A stretch of DNA of 64,000 bases from Eubacterium ramulus ATCC 29099. GTDB taxonomy: Bacteria; Bacillota; Clostridia; Lachnospirales; Lachnospiraceae. The stretch is taken from assembly GCF_000469345.1 (NCBI RefSeq), contig NZ_KI271109.1, forward strand, positions 1 to 64,000. The letters run 5' to 3'. Within the stretch, counting starts at the first letter, position 1; every line of letters starts with the position of its first letter. This document shows, piece after piece, positions 7,607-16,398 of this stretch. A program made the translations under genes and the position numbers. Under the pieces are notes generated by a model, which was not told where the DNA came from, did no database searches, and saw only the letters and a program-made list of their open reading frames with translations.

Positions 7607-7647
7607 AACGAATGGAGAGAACTAAATGAAAAGGGATGGCATGATTT

Positions 7648-8292
7648 ATGAATTTTAAAAAGATAGATATTGAAAATTGGGTGCGTAAAGAACATTATCG
7701 GTATTATACAGAAAAATTGAAAATAGAAGTAAATATGACAGCACCAATTGATGTTAAAAATTTATTGGATTTCTGCTATATTCACAACTACAAATTTTAT
7801 CCGACTGTAATATATATTGTTACCAAAGTTCTTAATAAAATAGAAAATTTCAAGATGTTTCGGGACAACAAAGGAAATTTATGCGTATGGGATAAAATAA
7901 ATCCAAATTATACAATTTTTCATCAGGATGACAAAACTTTTTCCGATTGCTGGTCGGAATATGAGGAAGATTTTGAAAAATGCTTTCAGAATATAACAAC
8001 AGATATGCATACTTATAAGGACAAAAAAGGAATTAAAGTAAAAGAACAACAACCGGCAAATTTTTATTGTATCTCCTGTACACCTTGGACGGCTTTTACT
8101 GGTTATGGAAGCAGAGTGGCAAATGGGGAACCGGCTTTTTTCCCAATTATTACGATGGGAAAATATGAAAAGAATGGTAATAGAATAGATATGCCCGTAA
8201 ATATTACGATTGCTCATGCTGTAGCGGATGGCTATCATATCGGGTTATTTTTTGAATATCTGCAAAACGAAATAAATGCACTCAAAAATTGA
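7648..8292 (+). CDS. chloramphenicol acetyltransferase-like enzyme
   Basis: 214-residue protein of the trimeric CAT family, which uses acetyl-CoA to O-acetylate chloramphenicol or related substrates in the cytoplasm. It has the family N-terminus (WVRKEHYRYY, PTVIYIVTKVLN) and the catalytic block HAVADGYH, with H190 as catalytic histidine and D194 as structural aspartate. Length is typical of type A CAT. True chloramphenicol resistance cannot be inferred: many gut Firmicutes carry divergent relatives. AAAGGGA about 10 nt upstream can serve as ribosome binding site, and that site lies in the decayed arm of the repeat at 7569. Confidence 0.85.
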   Translation: MNFKKIDIENWVRKEHYRYYTEKLKIEVNMTAPIDVKNLLDFCYIHNYKFYPTVIYIVTKVLNKIENFKMFRDNKGNLCVWDKINPNYTIFHQDDKTFSDCWSEYEEDFEKCFQNITTDMHTYKDKKGIKVKEQQPANFYCISCTPWTAFTGYGSRVANGEPAFFPIITMGKYEKNGNRIDMPVNITIAHAVADGYHIGLFFEYLQNEINALKN

Positions 8293-8401
8293 GATTGTTG
8301 ATATTCTAATAGCAGACAAACTTGGCAGATCCACCATTTACAAAGAATTGGAGAGAAGAACACATGAAACTTGGACTTGTACAAATTATAGGTTAGATTA
8401 T

Positions 8402-9001
8402 ATGAAAAAGAAGAAATTTATTTTTATTATACTTGTGATAGTAGTCGTCATAGTTATTGGCATTTTCCTTCGATATCAGCATACTTCTCCGAAAAGATTA
8501 GCTGATTTATCCGAACAAAAATATGAACAAGTGCACAGCTCCATAGATTATGATCAGGATGGCATTGACGATCAGACAGACATCCTTCAGGGAGCTTTGA
8601 ATTATATTAACACAAAACCGAAGTATAAGAGTAAATATTATAACAGTGGTTATTCGAATGATAATTATGGTGTGTGTACGGATGTGGTAGCATTTGCAAT
8701 GCAGGCTGCCGGTTATGATCTGATGCAGCTTGTAAATGAAGACATTCAGAATCATCCGGAAGATTATGATATCCAAGAGCCAGATTCAAACATTGACTTT
8801 CGCAGAGTGAAAAATCTACAGGTGTTTTTTGCCAATAATGGAGAAAGCCTGACCACCGATGTTTCCAAAACAGAGCAGTGGCAGGGCGGAGATATCATCA
8901 TTTTTCAAAAGCATATCGGGATTGTTTCAGACCGGAGAAATAAAAATGGTGTTTCATATGTGATTCATCACAATGATCCGTGGCAGAAATCCTATGAATA
9001 G
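8402..9001 (+). CDS. DUF1287 domain membrane-anchored protein, C-terminus cut by amber codon
   Basis: 199-residue product. Residues 1-25 are KKKK followed by a strong hydrophobic anchor (FIFIILVIVVVIVIGIF), giving an extracytoplasmic DUF1287 domain. Family motifs: IDYDQDGIDDQTDIL, YGVCTDVVAFAM, PDSNIDFRRVKNL, WQGGDIIIF, HIGIVSDRRNKNG and IHHND. DUF1287 has an NlpC/P60-like look with catalytic C and H, but activity is unproven. The frame stops at a TAG (8999-9001) and continues for 16 codons to 9052, encoding DILEKRDDIVGHYRWK, which resembles the normal family end (VGHYR). A 10-codon frame at 8364-8396 with GGAGAG upstream ends just before this start and may couple translation. Confidence 0.75.
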   Translation: MKKKKFIFIILVIVVVIVIGIFLRYQHTSPKRLADLSEQKYEQVHSSIDYDQDGIDDQTDILQGALNYINTKPKYKSKYYNSGYSNDNYGVCTDVVAFAMQAAGYDLMQLVNEDIQNHPEDYDIQEPDSNIDFRRVKNLQVFFANNGESLTTDVSKTEQWQGGDIIIFQKHIGIVSDRRNKNGVSYVIHHNDPWQKSYE

Positions 9002-9108
9002 GATATTTTGGAAAAACGGGATGATATTGTGGGACATTATCGTTGGAAGTAGAATGTCATATAAGGCTAACGTCAGCTACCCGGAATTAAGTCCTATAAG
9101 CAGGAAGT

Positions 9109-9135
9109 AAAAGGAGCCGAAAATGGCTCCTTTTT
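9109..9135. terminator. bidirectional rho-independent terminator
   Basis: AAAAGGAGCC 9109-9118 pairs with GGCTCCTTTT 9125-9134 around a 6-nt loop, with T-tracts on both strands. It separates the DUF1287 gene from the convergent GNAT gene, whose stop codon overlaps its right arm. Confidence 0.85.
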
Positions 9136-9616
9136 AAAATGTAATACGCATCTGATACCATTCTGCGCCGCCATGATCGGATTCAGAAAGTCCTTCATTT
9201 ACAAAACCGAATTTTGCATAGTAGTGCAGCAATTTTTCTTTGCAGGTCAGAACAAGTCCTTTTCGGCCCTGTGCTTTTGCGTCTGCAATGCAGGATTTGA
9301 TCAGTTCACCGGCATAGCCATGTTTGCGATAATCAGGAATCGTATTTACACCAAAAATCATCTGCCATGCGCCGTTAGGGTTGTGCATGGAAGCGTCATG
9401 GAACATTTCGTCGGTCAGAGTTTCTTCATCTGTTACAAATCCATCCACAAAGGCAATGAGTTTATCTTCATCAAACATCAACCAGAAATGGTCGTTATAA
9501 TATGTCAGTCGTTTGGAAAATTCTTCTCTGGAAGCCGCTTCTGCCGCTGGAAAACATTCTGCTTCCACAGCAGTGATCGCATTTAAGTCATTCATAGTAG
9601 CAGTTCGTATGGTCAT
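9134..9616 (-). CDS. GNAT family N-acetyltransferase
   Basis: 160-residue GCN5-related acetyltransferase. Features: N-terminal IRTATMNDLNAITAVEAECFP, the central strand WQMIFGVNTIPDYRKHGYAGELI that forms the acetyl-CoA pyrophosphate loop (R/Q-X-X-G/A region), and the terminal KLLHYYAKFGFVNEG typical of the fold. The sequence resembles small arylalkylamine-type GNAT proteins, but the substrate is unknown. It is a single gene on the minus strand, convergent with the DUF1287 gene and diverging from the MBL gene at 9767. Confidence 0.85.
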   Translation of the reverse strand: MTIRTATMNDLNAITAVEAECFPAAEAASREEFSKRLTYYNDHFWLMFDEDKLIAFVDGFVTDEETLTDEMFHDASMHNPNGAWQMIFGVNTIPDYRKHGYAGELIKSCIADAKAQGRKGLVLTCKEKLLHYYAKFGFVNEGLSESDHGGAEWYQMRITF

Positions 9617-9766
9617 TTTTTCACCTCAAAAATATTTTAGTATCATGTTTGTCTATTATAACATTGCATGTTGGCAATGTGTAGTAGAGGAATGGAAAAA
9701 ATATGTATTTGCAAATCATATGTGTTATAATATCCCTATAGTTTTTGGATTCAGAAGGAGAAAATT

Positions 9767-10567
9767 ATGGAACTCACAATGCTTGGAACCGGAAGTGCGC
9801 TTGTGACGGAGTGCTACAACACCTGCTTTGTATTACAGGAAGATCAGCAATATTTTATGGTAGACGGTGGTGGAGGAAGTACGATACTGCATCAGTTAAA
9901 ACACGCCGGAATCAACTGGAAGGACATCAAAACCATTTTTGTGACGCACAAGCATATTGATCATATTACCGGTATCATTTGGATGTTGCGTATGATCTGT
10001 CAGCACATGAGACAGGGCGAATATGAAGGTGAGGCCACGGTCTATGCGCATGAAGAATTAATTGAACTGCTGAAAAATCTGGCAGTGAAACTTCTGCAAA
10101 AGAAAGATGTTGCGTTTATTGGAAAACGACTGCATCTCATTCCCGTTGCAGATGATGAGTCTGTCAGCATTTTATCTAAAAAAGTTACGTTCTTCGATAT
10201 CCAGTCAACGAAAGCGAAACAATTCGGTTTCTGCATGGAACTTGGTAATGGAGAAAAACTTACCTGTTGCGGTGATGAGCCATATAATCCATGTGAAAAA
10301 CAGTTTGCAGAGAACAGCACATGGTTATTGCATGAAGCATTTTGTCTGGAGAGCGAAGCAGATATTTTTCATCCGTATGAAAAGCATCATTCCACAGTGG
10401 CAGATGCAAGCAAACTGGCAGAAGAATTGCATGTAAAAAATCTGTTGTTATATCATACGGAAGACATAAATCTGCTACGAAGAAAAGAACTTTATCAAAA
10501 TGAAGGACGAAAGTATTTCAATGGAATTATTTTTGTGCCAGAAGATTTAGAGACGCTGGTTCTCTAA
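9767..10567 (+). CDS. MBL-fold metallohydrolase (RNase Z/ElaC-like)
   Basis: 266-residue metallo-beta-lactamase fold enzyme. It opens with MELTMLGTGSALVTECYNTC, as in the RNase Z-like branch, and has the metal motif THKHIDH (H61, H63, D65, H66). Further ligands are plausible in CCGDEPYNP and near YHTED. Length is close to short ElaC proteins, but the exosite arm of true tRNase Z is not obvious, so the substrate is left open. AGAAGGAG precedes the ATG. The gene stands alone. Confidence 0.85.
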   Translation: MELTMLGTGSALVTECYNTCFVLQEDQQYFMVDGGGGSTILHQLKHAGINWKDIKTIFVTHKHIDHITGIIWMLRMICQHMRQGEYEGEATVYAHEELIELLKNLAVKLLQKKDVAFIGKRLHLIPVADDESVSILSKKVTFFDIQSTKAKQFGFCMELGNGEKLTCCGDEPYNPCEKQFAENSTWLLHEAFCLESEADIFHPYEKHHSTVADASKLAEELHVKNLLLYHTEDINLLRRKELYQNEGRKYFNGIIFVPEDLETLVL

Positions 10568-10677
10568 AGAAAATAGAAGGAAACGTTATCTAGTCACTAT
10601 TTTTATAAAAACAAAAAGAACATAAACATAATAATATAGATAGACTTAATAAATACGATACGTGGAGGATATTATTT

Positions 10678-11223
10678 ATGAAATGGATGATCGCATCAGA
10701 TATTCATGGATCAGCATATTATTGCAGAGAATTGCTGGAAGCATACGACAAAGAAAAAGCAGACCGGTTATTATTGCTTGGTGACATTTTGTACCATGGT
10801 CCAAGAAATGATCTGCCAAAAGACTACAATCCAAAGGAAGTGATCGCACTTTTAAATCAACACAAACAGGATATTCTCTGTGTGCGGGGAAATTGTGATA
10901 CGGAAGTAGACCAGATGGTGCTGGAGTTCCCGGTTCTGGCAGATTATTGTGTAATCGCAGATGAGAAAAATGTAATTTATGCCACACATGGTCATCATTT
11001 TAATGAGGGCAATCTGCCATCTCTTCAGAAAGGAGACATTTTGCTGAATGGACATACCCATGTACCAAAATGTGTGGAACATCCGGATTATATTTACATG
11101 AATCCCGGATCTGTTTCTATTCCAAAAGAGGAAAGTTGGCATGGATATATGATATATGAAAATGGCAAATTTATATGGAAAAATTTACAGGGAACAGAAC
11201 AGATGCGGTATTGTTTTAACTGA
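10678..11223 (+). CDS. yfcE: YfcE/MJ0936-family metallophosphodiesterase
   Basis: 181-residue calcineurin-like phosphoesterase. Metal and active-site motifs: SDIHGS (residues 7-12), GDILYHGPRND, GNCD, THGHH and GHTHVPK, followed by NPGSVSIPKE. This pattern is diagnostic of the YfcE family, which hydrolyses phosphodiesters with two metal ions; the physiological substrate is uncertain. GGAGG lies 11 nt before the start. It is followed after 45 nt by the alpha-galactosidase gene in the same direction, possibly in one transcript. Confidence 0.9.
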   Translation: MKWMIASDIHGSAYYCRELLEAYDKEKADRLLLLGDILYHGPRNDLPKDYNPKEVIALLNQHKQDILCVRGNCDTEVDQMVLEFPVLADYCVIADEKNVIYATHGHHFNEGNLPSLQKGDILLNGHTHVPKCVEHPDYIYMNPGSVSIPKEESWHGYMIYENGKFIWKNLQGTEQMRYCFN

Positions 11224-11268
11224 TTTTTTTATGTAGCTATTTGGTAGCATCTGTTGGAGGAGACATTT

Positions 11269-13506
11269 ATGAGAAATATCGTATTTCACAAAGAAACAAA
11301 AACATTTCATTTATATAATGACAAAATAAGTTACATTATGTGTGTATTAAAAAACGGACATATGGGACACCTTTATTTTGGAAAAAGAATTCATGATAAG
11401 GCAGATTTTTCTTATCTGGTCGAAGAATGTCAGCGTCCCATGACTTCGTATATATATGAGGGTGACCGGAATTTTTCTCTGGAGCATATCAGGCAGGAAT
11501 ATCCGGTATACGGGACAACGGATTACAGACATCCTGCAATTGAAATATTGCAAAAAAATGGAAGTCGAATCTCAGAATTTGTGTATGAAGGATATGAGAT
11601 TACAGCGGGAAAGGTAAAATTACAGGGGCTTCCGGCTACTTATACAGAATCAGACGAAGAAGCAATGACACTTCGGGTTTATTTGAAAGATGCATTGACC
11701 GGAGTTCTGCTGGAACTTTTGTATACTGTTTTTTCTGAGTATAATGCAATTGCACGGAGCGTTTGTGTGAAAAATACGGGAACAGAAACGGTGCATCTGT
11801 TAAATGTAATGAGTCTGAGTCTGGATCTCCCAGATCAGGATTATGTGTGGATGCAGCTATCAGGAGCATGGGCGAGAGAACGCTATATAAAAGAAAGAAC
11901 ATTGGAACAGGGAATCACAGCAATTGACAGCAGGCGCGGAAATTCTTCTCATGAACACAATCCATTTATGGTTTTACGGAGAAAACATACGAATGAATAT
12001 CGGGGAGAAGCAATCGGATTCAGTCTGATCTACAGTGGCAATTTCCGTATTCAGGCGGAAGTCGACACGCACAATGTAACAAGAATAACAGCGGGAATAA
12101 ATCCGAAAGGATTTGACTGGAAACTGGAAGCTGGAGAAATGTTCCAAACTCCGGAAGCAGTCATGGTCTATTCAGAGAGCGGATTAAATGGAATGAGTCA
12201 GACATTTCATAAGCTTTACGGAAGACGTCTGGCCAGAGGCTACTGGAGGGATCGATGCAGACCGATTCTGATCAATAACTGGGAAGCTACTTATTTTGAT
12301 TTTACAGAAGAACGTCTGGTTGAAATTGCAAGTAAAGCAAAGAAATGTGGCGTAGAATTATTCGTTTTGGATGATGGCTGGTTTGGTGCCAGAAGAAATG
12401 ACCGCGCTGGACTGGGAGACTGGATTGCAAATATGGAGTTACTGCCAAATGGAATCAGTGGACTTGCAAATCGAATCGAAGAACTTGGAATGAAATTTGG
12501 TCTCTGGATTGAACCGGAAATGGTGAATAAAGATTCTGATCTGTATAGAAAACATCCAGACTGGATCTTACAGACACCGGGACGGCGAGTATCTCATGGA
12601 AGATATCAATATGTACTGGATTTTTCAAGACAAGAAATTGTGGATTATATTTATGGGATGATTGCAAAATTGCTTTCTGAGTCAAACATATCCTATATAA
12701 AATGGGATATGAACCGGAGCATTACGGAATGTTACAGTATCGCATATCCGGCGGATCAGCAGGGAGAAATTTTTCATCGCTATATTTTGGGCGTTTATAA
12801 TCTGTACGAACGTCTGACTTCAGCGTTCCCGGAGGTGCTTTTTGAGTCCTGCGCAAGCGGAGGAGGGCGTTTTGATCCAGGAATGCTTTATTATGCACCG
12901 CAGGGATGGGTTAGTGACGATTCAGATGCTGTAGAACGGTTGAAAATACAATATGGGACATCCATGTGTTATCCGCTCAGCAGCATGGGAAGCCATGTAT
13001 CTGTAATACCAAATCATCAGGTTTTTCGTAATACACCGTTACATACAAGGGCAAATGTTGCGTATTTTGGAACGTTTGGTTATGAACTGGATTTGAATAA
13101 GTTGTCTGATGCAGAGATAGAAGAAGTGAAAGCACAGATCCGATTTATGAAGGAATATCGTGAATTACTTCAGTTCGGTACATTTTACAGATTAAAAAGT
13201 CCGTTTAACGGAAATGAAACGGTCTGGATGGTTGTCAGTGAAGACAAAAGCAAAGCACTTGTGGGCTATTACAGAGTTCTGAATGGTGTAAATCTGCCAT
13301 ATAGCTGTGTAAAACTACAGGGATTGGATCCGGATAAACTGTATGAGAATGAACTGGCAAATACAAAACATTATGGTGATGAACTGATGAACCTTGGATT
13401 GATCACTACGGATGTGAGTGCAGGAGAAGTTCCGCAAGGTGCAGAGCCATGTACGGATTTTGAATCCAGAATTTATTTATTAAAGGAAAAACAGAGTACG
13501 AACTAA
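11269..13506 (+). CDS. alpha-galactosidase, GH36
   Basis: 745-residue cytoplasmic GH36 enzyme that releases alpha-linked galactose, for example from raffinose or melibiose. It has an N-terminal beta-supersandwich, a TIM barrel from about 330, and a C-terminal beta domain. Catalytic residues are predicted as nucleophile D480 in YIKWDMNR and acid/base D550 in WVSDDSDA; SCASGGGRFDPGM and WEATYFDF are further family motifs. The start at 11269 is chosen because GGAGGAG lies 6 nt upstream; an in-frame TTG at 11254 overlaps that site. No sugar transporter or regulator adjoins it. Confidence 0.95.
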   Translation: MRNIVFHKETKTFHLYNDKISYIMCVLKNGHMGHLYFGKRIHDKADFSYLVEECQRPMTSYIYEGDRNFSLEHIRQEYPVYGTTDYRHPAIEILQKNGSRISEFVYEGYEITAGKVKLQGLPATYTESDEEAMTLRVYLKDALTGVLLELLYTVFSEYNAIARSVCVKNTGTETVHLLNVMSLSLDLPDQDYVWMQLSGAWARERYIKERTLEQGITAIDSRRGNSSHEHNPFMVLRRKHTNEYRGEAIGFSLIYSGNFRIQAEVDTHNVTRITAGINPKGFDWKLEAGEMFQTPEAVMVYSESGLNGMSQTFHKLYGRRLARGYWRDRCRPILINNWEATYFDFTEERLVEIASKAKKCGVELFVLDDGWFGARRNDRAGLGDWIANMELLPNGISGLANRIEELGMKFGLWIEPEMVNKDSDLYRKHPDWILQTPGRRVSHGRYQYVLDFSRQEIVDYIYGMIAKLLSESNISYIKWDMNRSITECYSIAYPADQQGEIFHRYILGVYNLYERLTSAFPEVLFESCASGGGRFDPGMLYYAPQGWVSDDSDAVERLKIQYGTSMCYPLSSMGSHVSVIPNHQVFRNTPLHTRANVAYFGTFGYELDLNKLSDAEIEEVKAQIRFMKEYRELLQFGTFYRLKSPFNGNETVWMVVSEDKSKALVGYYRVLNGVNLPYSCVKLQGLDPDKLYENELANTKHYGDELMNLGLITTDVSAGEVPQGAEPCTDFESRIYLLKEKQSTN

Positions 13507-13571
13507 AATATTGTTTGTATTTCATCTGAAACTGAACCTGGAATTTGAACATGGCATGAAATATCTGAGAT

Positions 13572-13620
13572 AAAAGCCCCGGCAGCAGAGTGATAAGAAC
13601 ATTCTGTTACCGGGGGAAAT
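13572..13620. terminator. terminator between convergent alpha-galactosidase and argG genes
   Basis: CCCCGG 13577-13582 pairs with CCGGGG 13610-13615, extended by an inner stem of CAGAGTG with CATTCTG. AAAA at 13572-13575 gives a T-tract on the minus strand for argG, and a less tight TTTTT lies at 13620 for the plus strand. Confidence 0.75.
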
Positions 13621-13666
13621 TTTTGAACTGTCGTCCAAGAAGTTATCGTTTGTGCAAAGTACAAAC

Positions 13667-14893
13667 TTATTTTTGGTTTTCTTTTGCCAGTTCCTGCATT
13701 CTCATTGCACGAACTTTTAACGGCAGACCGAATAATGTAATGAATCCATCTGCATCGTGATGATCGTAAAGGTCACCGGTTGTAAAGCTTGCCAGAGACT
13801 CACTGTATAAGGAGTATGGAGAAGTAGTACCGGCTTTGATGATGTTTCCTTTATAAAGTTTGAATTTAACTTCACCGGTTACATATTTCTGAGTGGATTC
13901 TACAAATGCCTGAACTGCTTCACGAAGCGGTGTGAACCATTTTCCTTCGTATACGATCTGGGCCATGCGGTTACCCATATCTTTCTTTGTATCCATAGTA
14001 GCACGGTCAAGCGTCAGCTCCTCTAACTGTTTCTGAGCCTCAAGTAAGATGGTTCCGCCAGGAGTCTCATATACACCACGGGACTTCATACCAACAACAC
14101 GGTTTTCAACGATATCGATGATACCGATACCATGTTTTCCGCCAAGACGGTTCAGCTCGCGGATGATATCAGCAACTTTCATCTCTTTGCCGTTTACTGT
14201 TTTCGGGACACCGGATTCAAATGTCATTGTAACGTATTCCGGTTCATCCGGTGCTTTTTCCGGAGAAACACCTAATACAAGAAGGTGGTCATAGTTCGGT
14301 TCATTGGCAGGATTCTCCAGTTCCAGCCCTTCATGGCTGATGTGCCATAAGTTGCAGTCGCGGCTGTAGCTCTGATCCATAGCGAACGGAAGATCGATGC
14401 CATGTGCTTTACAGTATTCAACTTCGCCTTCACGGGAATCAATGGTCCACTTCGGATCACGCCATGGAGCAATGATCTTGATATCCGGAGCCAGTGCTTT
14501 GATAGAAAGCTCAAAACGGATCTGATCATTTCCTTTTCCGGTTGCACCGTGGCAGATAGCAACAGCGCCTTCTTTTCTGGCAATCTCAACTAATTTTTTT
14601 GCAATACCCGGACGAGCCATAGCAGTACCAAGTAAGTATTTGTTCTCATATACAGCACCTGCCTGAACACAAGGAAGGATGTAATCCTCTGCGAATTCGT
14701 CACAGATATCTTCGATATATAATTTAGCAGCACCTGAGTACTGAGCACGCTCCTCAAGTCCTTCTAACTCTTTGCCTTGTCCGCAGTCGATGCAGCAGCA
14801 TACTACATCATAATCATATGTTTCTTTTAACCAAGGGATGATGGCTGTTGTATCAAGTCCGCCGGAATATGCTAAAATAACTTTTTCTTTCAT
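13667..14893 (-). CDS. argG: argininosuccinate synthase
   Basis: 408 residues. It condenses citrulline and aspartate with ATP to argininosuccinate, the seventh step of arginine synthesis. The PP-loop AYSGGLDTT is at the N-terminus; GKGNDQIRFE, YSRDCNLWHISHEG and the C-terminal MGNRMAQIVYEGKWFTPLREA are typical. The start at 14893 (MKEKVILAYSGG) is chosen because AAAGGATC precedes it on the minus strand; an upstream in-frame ATG would add 25 residues unlike the family. It diverges from the argC operon. argH, its usual partner, does not follow. Confidence 0.95.
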   Translation of the reverse strand: MKEKVILAYSGGLDTTAIIPWLKETYDYDVVCCCIDCGQGKELEGLEERAQYSGAAKLYIEDICDEFAEDYILPCVQAGAVYENKYLLGTAMARPGIAKKLVEIARKEGAVAICHGATGKGNDQIRFELSIKALAPDIKIIAPWRDPKWTIDSREGEVEYCKAHGIDLPFAMDQSYSRDCNLWHISHEGLELENPANEPNYDHLLVLGVSPEKAPDEPEYVTMTFESGVPKTVNGKEMKVADIIRELNRLGGKHGIGIIDIVENRVVGMKSRGVYETPGGTILLEAQKQLEELTLDRATMDTKKDMGNRMAQIVYEGKWFTPLREAVQAFVESTQKYVTGEVKFKLYKGNIIKAGTTSPYSLYSESLASFTTGDLYDHHDADGFITLFGLPLKVRAMRMQELAKENQK

Positions 14894-14995
14894 TGTAATA
14901 GATCCTTTCTTTCTTATCGTTAAGCAGGTCTGTCGCAGACCGTTTCTTCTGATTTTTTCTGAAAACAAACATATCTTTTGCTTTCGACCTGATTC

Positions 14996-15024
14996 ATCAT
15001 ACTACAATCGGATTCAGAATGCAA
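14996..15024 (-). promoter_or_regulatory. argG promoter
   Basis: On the minus strand TTGCAT (15024-15019) and TATGAT (15001-14996) with a 17-nt spacer. The palindrome at 15026-15039 abuts the -35 box, a placement that suits repression by an arginine-responsive regulator. Confidence 0.6.
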
Positions 15025-15025
15025 G

Positions 15026-15039
15026 TGTAAATTTATACA
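15026..15039. promoter_or_regulatory. ARG-box-like palindrome next to argG promoter
   Basis: TGTAAATTTATACA, a near-palindrome with TGTA/TACA ends. It resembles AT-rich ArgR half sites and nearly matches the second site at 15192. ArgR binding is an inference. Confidence 0.45.
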
Positions 15040-15191
15040 TATTTTGTTTATAAAAATACATCTTTTTATTCAGTACGCACAGAATGGCAAAAAAAGGAAA
15101 AAGTCCTTTCTTTTTGAAAAAACTTGTGTTATTATTTGATGCAGGACAAAAATACATAGAAAAGGCAAGAATGAATGGAAAAATGAATAAA

Positions 15192-15205
15192 TGTATAAAT
15201 ATACA
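15192..15205. promoter_or_regulatory. ARG-box-like palindrome upstream of argC
   Basis: TGTATAAATATACA, a palindrome with 6-nt arms, preceded by ATGAATAA. It lies about 40 nt upstream of the putative argC -35 box and shares its ends with the 15026 site, suggesting common control of both divergent units. Confidence 0.45.
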
Positions 15206-15243
15206 TCCTTGTGTATAAAAAACACAGAGTTGAAAATCAATAC

Positions 15244-15272
15244 TTTACGAATTGCATGAGAAGTATTATTAT
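15244..15272 (+). promoter_or_regulatory. putative argC operon promoter
   Basis: TTTACG 15244-15249 and TATTAT 15267-15272 with a 17-nt spacer. The rest of the 417-nt divergent gap is AT-rich and holds no recognisable gene or T-box. Confidence 0.4.
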
Positions 15273-15310
15273 AGGAAACAGTTCATTCGACAAAATTAAG
15301 GAGGCTGCAA

Positions 15311-16366
15311 ATGATTAAAGCAGGTATTATCGGAGCAACAGGTTATGCAGGAGCAGAACTTGTACGTATTCTGATGGGACATAAAGAAGTTGAGATTGTC
15401 TGGTATGGATCCAGAAGTTATATTGACCAGAAATATGCATCTGTATATCACAATATGTTTGAGATTGTAGATGCAGCATGTCTGGATGATAATATGGAAG
15501 CACTTTGTGAACAGGTAGATGTGATTTTTACTGCAACACCGCAAGGTTTTTTGGGATCTGTTCTGACAGAGGAGATTTTATCCAGAACAAAGATTGTAGA
15601 TTTGAGTGCGGACTTCCGTATCAAAGATATCGCTACATATGAAAAATGGTATAAGATTGAGCATAAGAGTCCACAGTTTATTGAAGAAGCAGTATATGGT
15701 CTGTGTGAAATTAACCGTGATAAAGTAAAAAATGCCCGTCTGGTGGCGAATCCGGGATGTTATACAACCTGTTCTATTTTAACTGCTTATCCGCTTGTAA
15801 AAGAAGGTCTGATTGATCCGGATACACTGATCATTGATGCAAAATCCGGTACTTCCGGAGCTGGTCGCGGTGCAAAAGTTGCAAATTTATTCTGTGAAGT
15901 AAATGAAAATATGAAAGCATATGGTGTGGCAACGCATCGTCATACTCCGGAAATTGAGGAGCAGCTTGGTTATGCAGCTGGTAAAGAGATTGTTATCAAC
16001 TTTACACCTCATCTTGTTCCGATGAACCGTGGTATTCTGGCAACAGAGTATGCCACTTTAAACAGAAAAGCTGACGGATCCCTTCCTACTTATGAAGAAG
16101 TGAAAGCTGCTTATGATAAATATTATGCGAATGAGAAATTTGTTCGTGTGCTGGAAAAAGATGTTGTGCCTGAGACAAAATGGGTAGAGGGCAGCAACTA
16201 TGTGGATGTTAATTTCAAGATTGACGAGCGTACCGGAAGAGTTGTTATGATGGGGGCCCTTGATAATCTTGTGAAAGGTGCTGCGGGACAGGCAGTTCAG
16301 AATATGAACCTGCTGTTTGGTCTGGATGAAAGCGAAGGATTGAATCTTGTTCCGATGTTCCCGTAA
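15311..16366 (+). CDS. argC: N-acetyl-gamma-glutamyl-phosphate reductase
   Basis: 351 residues. It reduces N-acetylglutamyl-5-phosphate to the semialdehyde with NADPH, the third step of arginine synthesis. The N-terminal Rossmann loop GIIGATGYAGAELVRIL and the active-site cysteine in NPGCYTT are visible, as are KSGTSGAGRG and the histidine-containing HRHTPEIEEQL. Length is normal for type 1 ArgC. AAGGAGG precedes the start. It is the first gene of argC-GNAT-argJ-argB-argD. Confidence 0.97.
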   Translation: MIKAGIIGATGYAGAELVRILMGHKEVEIVWYGSRSYIDQKYASVYHNMFEIVDAACLDDNMEALCEQVDVIFTATPQGFLGSVLTEEILSRTKIVDLSADFRIKDIATYEKWYKIEHKSPQFIEEAVYGLCEINRDKVKNARLVANPGCYTTCSILTAYPLVKEGLIDPDTLIIDAKSGTSGAGRGAKVANLFCEVNENMKAYGVATHRHTPEIEEQLGYAAGKEIVINFTPHLVPMNRGILATEYATLNRKADGSLPTYEEVKAAYDKYYANEKFVRVLEKDVVPETKWVEGSNYVDVNFKIDERTGRVVMMGALDNLVKGAAGQAVQNMNLLFGLDESEGLNLVPMFP

Positions 16367-16398
16367 TTATAAATATGTATGGAAGGAAACAAGATTTT

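Noticed and set aside
7648-8292. Calling the acetyltransferase a proven chloramphenicol resistance gene
   Set aside because: Family and catalytic motif are clear, but substrate specificity cannot be read from sequence.
9055-9105. Possible coding tail after the DUF1287 remnant
   Set aside because: A few codons only, without start, homology or ribosome binding site.
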